The notes beneath the pieces are model-generated. The model did not search any database and was not told the DNA's origin. It saw nothing but the letters and a program-made list of their open reading frames with translations. Positions 60,383-64,000 of a stretch of DNA of 64,000 nucleotides are shown here, piece after piece. The translations under genes and the position numbers were made by a program. Origin of the DNA: JAGVPT01 sp963827085 (GTDB lineage: Bacteria > Bacteroidota > Ignavibacteria > UBA10030 > UBA8401); assembly GCA_963827085.1 (NCBI GenBank), contig CAWGZY010000003.1, positions 1,116,001-1,180,000 of the forward strand, written 5' to 3'. The first letter of the stretch is position 1; every line of letters starts with the position of its first letter.

Positions 60383-61144
60383 TTAGTGATCCTCCGTAAC
60401 AAGCGTGATATTCGAAAGCCAGAACATTGCATCTTCAAAAATCGTGAATGCCCTGACGCTGAAACCCCTTTTCTGGGCGACTTCTTCGAATAGCCTTGCC
60501 TGCTTAAGGTCTTGATCAGCTCGAGCCAGCACTGCCGTCTTCCTTCGAAAGGTTTCCCCATATTTTGAAAGTCCGAATGCAAGATCGAATGTGTCCGCCA
60601 TCGACAATCGCGATACAACATCCCGCAGGTCAATGAGAACTGTGTAGTCGTGAAGGCGAGAACCGACGGCAGCGATTTGAGCAAGCCCCTTTGTGCTGGC
60701 CTTGAGGTCAAGACTCCCTTCCGGTGTGCTTTTTATGAAATCCCCTGCTTTAATGATTTGAAGTTTAAGACTTGTCAGAGATTTGTCTGACAAGACATGT
60801 TCGATCGACATCAGCAGATATCTCGGGTTGTATGGTTTTGTGATGTAATCTCCCGCCCCCGGAGTTGTGCTTTTGATTTCGTTCTCCAGTTCTACAGTCC
60901 CCGTTATTACGATTACCTTGCCGGCCAAATGGTTCTCTCTGAGAAACTCAAGCACCCGGAAACCGCTTTTGTCGGGAAGCGTGACGTCGAGAAGTATCAA
61001 GTCGAAACTCACATCTCCAAGCATGGAGATAGCGCTCGAACAATCAACAGCTTCCACGGTAAACTCAGGATTCGACATCAGAACCAATCGAAGCGAACTT
61101 CTCCGGCTTTTGTTGTCATCAATCAGTAATATTTTAGCAGCCAT
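60383..61144 (-). CDS. Response regulator with SpoIIAA/STAS-like output domain
   Basis: Residues 1-120 are a receiver domain: acidic pair D9/D10, phosphoacceptor D53 in LILLDVTLPDKSG, T81, K103 in ITKPYNP. Residues about 127-253 form an alpha/beta domain (LQIIKAGDFIKSTPEGSLDLKAST, DYTVLIDLRDVVSRLSMAD, TFDLAFGLSKYG, VRAFTIFEDAMFWL) that looks like a SpoIIAA/STAS-type fold rather than a DNA-binding domain. So it likely signals by protein contact. No histidine kinase is adjacent. RBS CGGAGATATT precedes the ATG. Confidence 0.85.
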   Translation of the reverse strand: MAAKILLIDDNKSRRSSLRLVLMSNPEFTVEAVDCSSAISMLGDVSFDLILLDVTLPDKSGFRVLEFLRENHLAGKVIVITGTVELENEIKSTTPGAGDYITKPYNPRYLLMSIEHVLSDKSLTSLKLQIIKAGDFIKSTPEGSLDLKASTKGLAQIAAVGSRLHDYTVLIDLRDVVSRLSMADTFDLAFGLSKYGETFRRKTAVLARADQDLKQARLFEEVAQKRGFSVRAFTIFEDAMFWLSNITLVTEDH

Positions 61145-61190
61145 AATATCTCCGGCATTTCTACTGCAAAGCGACCCAAAAAAATGATGA

Positions 61191-61307
61191 TCATTGATTT
61201 CGGCGGATAGTTTTTATTTTTTCATCACAGTCTTTCAAAAATTTTCCGGATGCAATGAATACCGAAATTGCCAACACATACGCGATAACTCCTGCTATGA
61301 TTTCCAT
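61191..61307 (-). CDS. Small single-pass membrane protein, 38 aa
   Basis: The product MEIIAGVIAYVLAISVFIAS is one membrane helix, followed by a charged tail (GKFLKDCDEKIKTIRRNQ) with a Cys. The ATG follows GAGGCACAAT. It lies 46 bp upstream of the response regulator in the same direction. The conserved intergenic motif is about 90 bp upstream of its start. No family recognised. Confidence 0.52.
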   Translation of the reverse strand: MEIIAGVIAYVLAISVFIASGKFLKDCDEKIKTIRRNQ

Positions 61308-61395
61308 ATTGTGCCTCTATTATATTTGGTCGATACCGAATGGATTGCACGCTCGTTACGACAGAGAAAGTATACATCTCTTTGCCTGCAACTGT

Positions 61396-61428
61396 AATCA
61401 GCCAAAGGGATGAAAGAGGGGTTAATCC
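61396..61428. promoter_or_regulatory. Conserved intergenic element, copy 3
   Basis: Reads AATC..CCAAAGGGATGAAAGAG followed by TTAATCC, nearly the same as the copy at 10909. It is about 90 bp upstream of the small membrane protein at 61191 and the following response regulator. Confidence 0.5.
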
Positions 61429-61528
61429 TTATTCATGAGGCCGGCTACCGGCTTTTTCTTGCCAATGGATATTGCCTGATTGATAATCATGAACAGGCAA
61501 TATTCACGTTGTCCTCGCCCGCTTTGTC

Positions 61529-62203
61529 CTATTTCACGACAACTTCAAAAAGCACTCGCATGTTGGCCCGCGCTTCTTTTGAATTGATATCGCCGGGTGT
61601 CACTTCATACACCGCCGGCCTCGTCCTGCCGTATCCGATCATCGTGATTCTCTCCGGCGCAATGCCTTTATCGATCAGATAGTCCCTGACGCTATTGGCT
61701 CTTCTTTCGCTCAGCTTCTGGTTGTCTTCTTCCGTGCCGTCGGCTGAGGTGTATCCTGCCATGCGGACTTTCATCAAGGGATTTTCCTTCAATCCCTGGA
61801 CATCCTTGTCTAGCATCGTCTTCGCTGAATCGCTCAGGGTCGCCTTATTGTAATCGAAATGCGTATCACCGAAAATGACTACCTTTTCATCGTCTTTCGG
61901 GTCAAGGACGAGCATCATCACCTTCAACTCAGACAAACTTTGTTCGGAGAGTTTTACCGGTTCGGTTTTCTTGAAGAGCATGATCAACAGGATCGCCACG
62001 ATAACGCATAATATTGCCACAATTGTGTAGAGAACACCTTTGACCTTTCTATTGCGCTTCGATCTGGATCGTTCTCCTATTTGCCTTTCTGCCTCAAGCC
62101 AATCGACAAAATCATTTCCGTCTTTGAATCCGTGTTTCTTGTAGAGCTCATATGCCTTGTCTCTTATTTCCTTGTTTTCGTCGTTCAAGTTCTTCTGTAT
62201 CAT
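61529..62203 (-). CDS. DUF2934-OmpA fusion membrane protein
   Basis: Residues 13-42 are a DUF2934 segment (IRDKAYELYKKHGFKDGNDFVDWLEAERQI-type). A single membrane helix lies at about 56-77 (GVLYTIVAILCVIVAILLIML). Residues 100-224 are an OmpA-like peptidoglycan-binding domain (HFDYNKATLSDSAKTMLD, RMAGYTSADGTEEDNQKLSERRA, IGYGRTRP). The cytoplasmic end thus faces inward and the OmpA domain the periplasm. RBS AAAGGGACAACACA. Its DUF2934 segment resembles that in the AtpF tail. Confidence 0.88.
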   Translation of the reverse strand: MIQKNLNDENKEIRDKAYELYKKHGFKDGNDFVDWLEAERQIGERSRSKRNRKVKGVLYTIVAILCVIVAILLIMLFKKTEPVKLSEQSLSELKVMMLVLDPKDDEKVVIFGDTHFDYNKATLSDSAKTMLDKDVQGLKENPLMKVRMAGYTSADGTEEDNQKLSERRANSVRDYLIDKGIAPERITMIGYGRTRPAVYEVTPGDINSKEARANMRVLFEVVVK

Positions 62204-62584
62204 TGTGTTGTCCCTTTCTTGAGGAGATGATTGCCGCCAATAGTGTTGGCTGCTGCCGGTTCATCCGGGTAAACTCAGCTCAAATCCGTTGAGGCTGTTC
62301 CAACATTATTCATAAATGCTTATTGCGAGATCGACGATCACGCCATCGACCGATTACGAGATATGTATCCCATCGCAATCGGCTGATGTGCATGACATCC
62401 AATTTGAGATATCTGAAAAATCGTCTCACGCGAAGCCTCTGGCGAAGCCATCCCCTTGGGATTTGCGCGAGCCGTACTTTTTGGATTATTCAGAAGTCAC
62501 ACTTTATTTGTATCGTCAGACCCCGGAAAGACAAATCCGGTCAGCGCTTTGACCGCTGACCGCGGATTGTCTTGAGGTCACACG
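62204..62584. other. Intergenic gap, no gene seen
   Basis: About 380 bases with no convincing open frame, RNA gene or repeat apart from the terminator-like hairpin near its right end. The part near 62410-62470 is somewhat GC-rich but shows no coding signals. Confidence 0.55.
62534..62567 (-). terminator. Probable terminator after the DUF4398-OmpA gene
   Basis: Inverted repeat CGGTCAGCG / CGCTGACCG around a seven-base loop, extended by AATCC/GGATT with a small bulge. Reading the minus strand, the stem is followed by TTTGTCTTT. It lies 18 bp past the stop of the gene at 62585. Confidence 0.6.
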
Positions 62585-63565
62585 CTATTGCTGAACGTAG
62601 AATTCGATCCTACGATTCTCTGCCCGCCCCGCGTCTGTATCGTTCGAAGCGACAGGTTCGTTTTCGCCTCTCCCGACAGTTTTCATGCGGTTCGATGCGA
62701 TGCCTTTATTCACGAGCCAGTTTCTTACCGCCTCTGCACGTTCTAACGAGAGGATCTGATTGTATTGCTGGCTTCCTACATTGTCCGTATGCCCGCTGAT
62801 TTCTACCTGAACATCCGGATTTGCAACCATCGCATTGTATGCCCTGGTAAGGACCGTCTCAGATTCTTGCTTTAACGTCGCCTTGTTGAAATCGAATGTG
62901 ACACCGTTCAAGATAACTTTCTTACCTTTTTCGAGAATGATGATCGTATTGTTGTCGCGGTCATTTTGTTCCGCCAGACGACGCGCTTCTGCGTCTGTCA
63001 ATTCTTTAGCGCGGAGAGCTGCAGTGTCCGCATCAGCCTGCTGTTTCACACGGCGCGCCTCGGCATCGGCCAGTCCTTTGGTGTTGCGTGCATCTGCATC
63101 GGCCGAATCCTTTGCACTCCGTGCCTGCGCGTCCAAGCTCGCCTTTTGCTCATCGGCAAGCTGCTGGGCCTTCAGCGTTTCATTGCGCTCCGACGCAGCA
63201 AGGTCTGCCTGCGTATTCTTCACGATCTCGCTTTGGGCCGCCTCGTAATCCTTATTTGCTTTCGCGGTGGTTGCATTTCCCGCAGCGGTGAGCGCCAGTG
63301 CTTCGGCCATCTTTGCTTTGCGATCTGCCACATACGCGAGGTCTCGCGTATGGAACGATTGAGGATCGTCTTTGAAAGCTTTCTCGGCAACCGCAAGAGC
63401 CTCTTGCGCCTTGTGCAATTCTGCCGGCACTAACTCCCCAGCTCGCCCCGCACTCGCCTGTTGAAACGCCTGACGCGCATTGATGAGCTCAGACGGAGGC
63501 GCGGTAGCACATCCAAAGAGCAATCCGGCAAATGCGATAATGATAAAAGAAATAATGGGTTTCAT
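62585..63565 (-). CDS. OmpA family lipoprotein with DUF4398 domain and Ala-rich helix
   Basis: The 326-residue protein starts with a signal peptide and lipobox (AGLLFGCATA). Residues 25-95 match DUF4398 (LINARQAFQQASAGRAGELVPAELHKAQ). Residues 100-200 are a long Ala/Asp/Arg helix with repeated DADARxxK segments. Residues 215-326 are an OmpA domain (FDFNKATLKQESETVL, VQIEISGHTDNVGSQQYN, TVGRGENEP). It likely links outer membrane and peptidoglycan. It starts three bases after the upstream gene, whose end supplies the RBS AAGGAATTAACC. Confidence 0.9.
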   Translation of the reverse strand: MKPIISFIIIAFAGLLFGCATAPPSELINARQAFQQASAGRAGELVPAELHKAQEALAVAEKAFKDDPQSFHTRDLAYVADRKAKMAEALALTAAGNATTAKANKDYEAAQSEIVKNTQADLAASERNETLKAQQLADEQKASLDAQARSAKDSADADARNTKGLADAEARRVKQQADADTAALRAKELTDAEARRLAEQNDRDNNTIIILEKGKKVILNGVTFDFNKATLKQESETVLTRAYNAMVANPDVQVEISGHTDNVGSQQYNQILSLERAEAVRNWLVNKGIASNRMKTVGRGENEPVASNDTDAGRAENRRIEFYVQQ

Positions 63566-63568
63566 CGG

Positions 63569-63946
63569 TTAATTCCTTTCTTCTGGTAATTGATTGTCTT
63601 GTCGGAGTTTTCGTACCCGTTCTATCGCCTGTGTGGCTTCCGTCTTTTCGGCATCTCCGCGAGAGAGCACTACTGCCAGTTCGCCGTCGGCTTGGGCACG
63701 CAGCAGTAATGACTGGGCTTGATCCTTGTCGCCCTTCCCCGCAAGTTGCTTAGCATTTTCCAGCTCTTCCTTTGCGAGCAGCAGATAGAGAGATGCGGTG
63801 GGAACTTTGGATGCACCGGACTCCTCAGCAGCGCTGATCGCCGATGTGGAAGGTTCATTATTGACCGCCGGGCCGCTTCCGCAACCTGCAATCAATGCAG
63901 CGAACAGAACACTCCCGGTCAACATGGCCATGTTCAGATATTTCAT
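63569..63946 (-). CDS. DUF4398-like lipoprotein, 125 aa
   Basis: A signal peptide with lipobox (ALIAGC) is followed by a Ser/Ala stretch, then a helical domain KVPTASLYLLLAKEELENAKQLAGKGDKDQAQSLLLRAQADGEL resembling DUF4398. Its RBS is AAAGGAGG. The next gene, also with a DUF4398 domain plus OmpA, begins three bases later, so the two form an operon; they may act together at the cell wall. Confidence 0.8.
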   Translation of the reverse strand: MKYLNMAMLTGSVLFAALIAGCGSGPAVNNEPSTSAISAAEESGASKVPTASLYLLLAKEELENAKQLAGKGDKDQAQSLLLRAQADGELAVVLSRGDAEKTEATQAIERVRKLRQDNQLPEERN

Positions 63947-64000
63947 TGGATCCTCCTTTTGTGGTGTTATAGCGTGATTTTCAATTCCTGTTTTTCAAGA

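Noticed and set aside
61436..61503. Possible terminator hairpins (GCCGG/CCGGC followed by Ts; ATATTGCCTG/CAGGCAATAT)
   Set aside because: The T-run lies on the plus-strand side where no gene ends, and the second palindrome has no T-run on the minus strand; kept only as structure without a role.
1..64000. CRISPR array, tRNA, rRNA, phage or integrase genes
   Set aside because: I looked for regularly spaced repeats, cloverleaf-type sequences ending CCA and integrase motifs and found none.

Overview
The window is a 64 kb chromosomal segment from a Gram-negative bacterium, most likely a member of the Bacteroidota/Ignavibacteriota/Chlorobi (FCB) assemblage. Three things suggest this. A BamA/TamA-like lipoprotein gene is coupled to a tamB gene at the left edge. 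There are many small lipoproteins and outer-membrane proteins with signal peptides. Intergenic palindromic mini-elements of the sort common in that group recur through the window. The assignment is an inference; there is no rRNA or other phylogenetic marker here. No tRNA, rRNA, CRISPR array, phage gene or intact transposase was seen. Every gene I can support lies on the minus strand, so transcription runs from high to low coordinates.

Reading from right to left (direction of transcription). 63.9-61.2 kb: two DUF4398/OmpA-type envelope genes, a DUF2934-OmpA fusion, a response regulator and two tiny membrane proteins. 60.3-54.2 kb: a Zn-alcohol-dehydrogenase fragment, lipoproteins, a LysE exporter, an eRF1-like small protein, small DUF3185 and Lmo0937-type membrane proteins, a DUF6600 protein, a pair of paralogous lipoproteins and a large secreted protein. 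53.9-49.4 kb: old yellow enzyme, an MDR oxidoreductase, an iron-permease-like membrane protein and an orphan GrpE. 49.3-39.2 kb: an AI-2E family transporter and a giant cyclic beta-1,2-glucan synthase. 38.7-25.1 kb: a sugar-metabolism block with a nucleotidyltransferase, transaldolase, phosphoglucomutase, a HEAT protein, glycogen phosphorylase, an M50 protease, a HAD phosphatase, acetate kinase and phosphoketolase. 24.5-14.4 kb: a K+-channel-like protein, then a complete N-type ATPase operon (atpDCQRBEFAG) running directly into rpiB and a class I aldolase. 13.5-11.0 kb: a plasma-membrane-type proton P-ATPase. 10.7-0 kb: a beta-barrel protein, a tandem gene duplication, a frameshifted clostripain-like lipoprotein, YihY, YtxH, TamB and the start of a BamA/TamA-like gene.

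The central part makes sense as one physiological unit. Glycogen is phosphorolysed by GlgP and passed on by Pgm. The pentose/hexose phosphates are interconverted by transaldolase, RpiB and aldolase. Phosphoketolase plus acetate kinase can turn them into acetate and ATP, and two ATP-driven pumps (a predicted Na+ N-ATPase and a P-type H+ ATPase) could use that ATP. The N-ATPase is odd. Its beta, b and alpha subunits all carry long Lys/Pro/Glu/Ala tails, the b-subunit tail contains three exact-length 32-residue repeats, and it also contains a DUF2934-like module. The intergenic spaces hold at least three families of about 140-160 bp palindromic mini-elements and a conserved intergenic motif of about 33 bp present three times.
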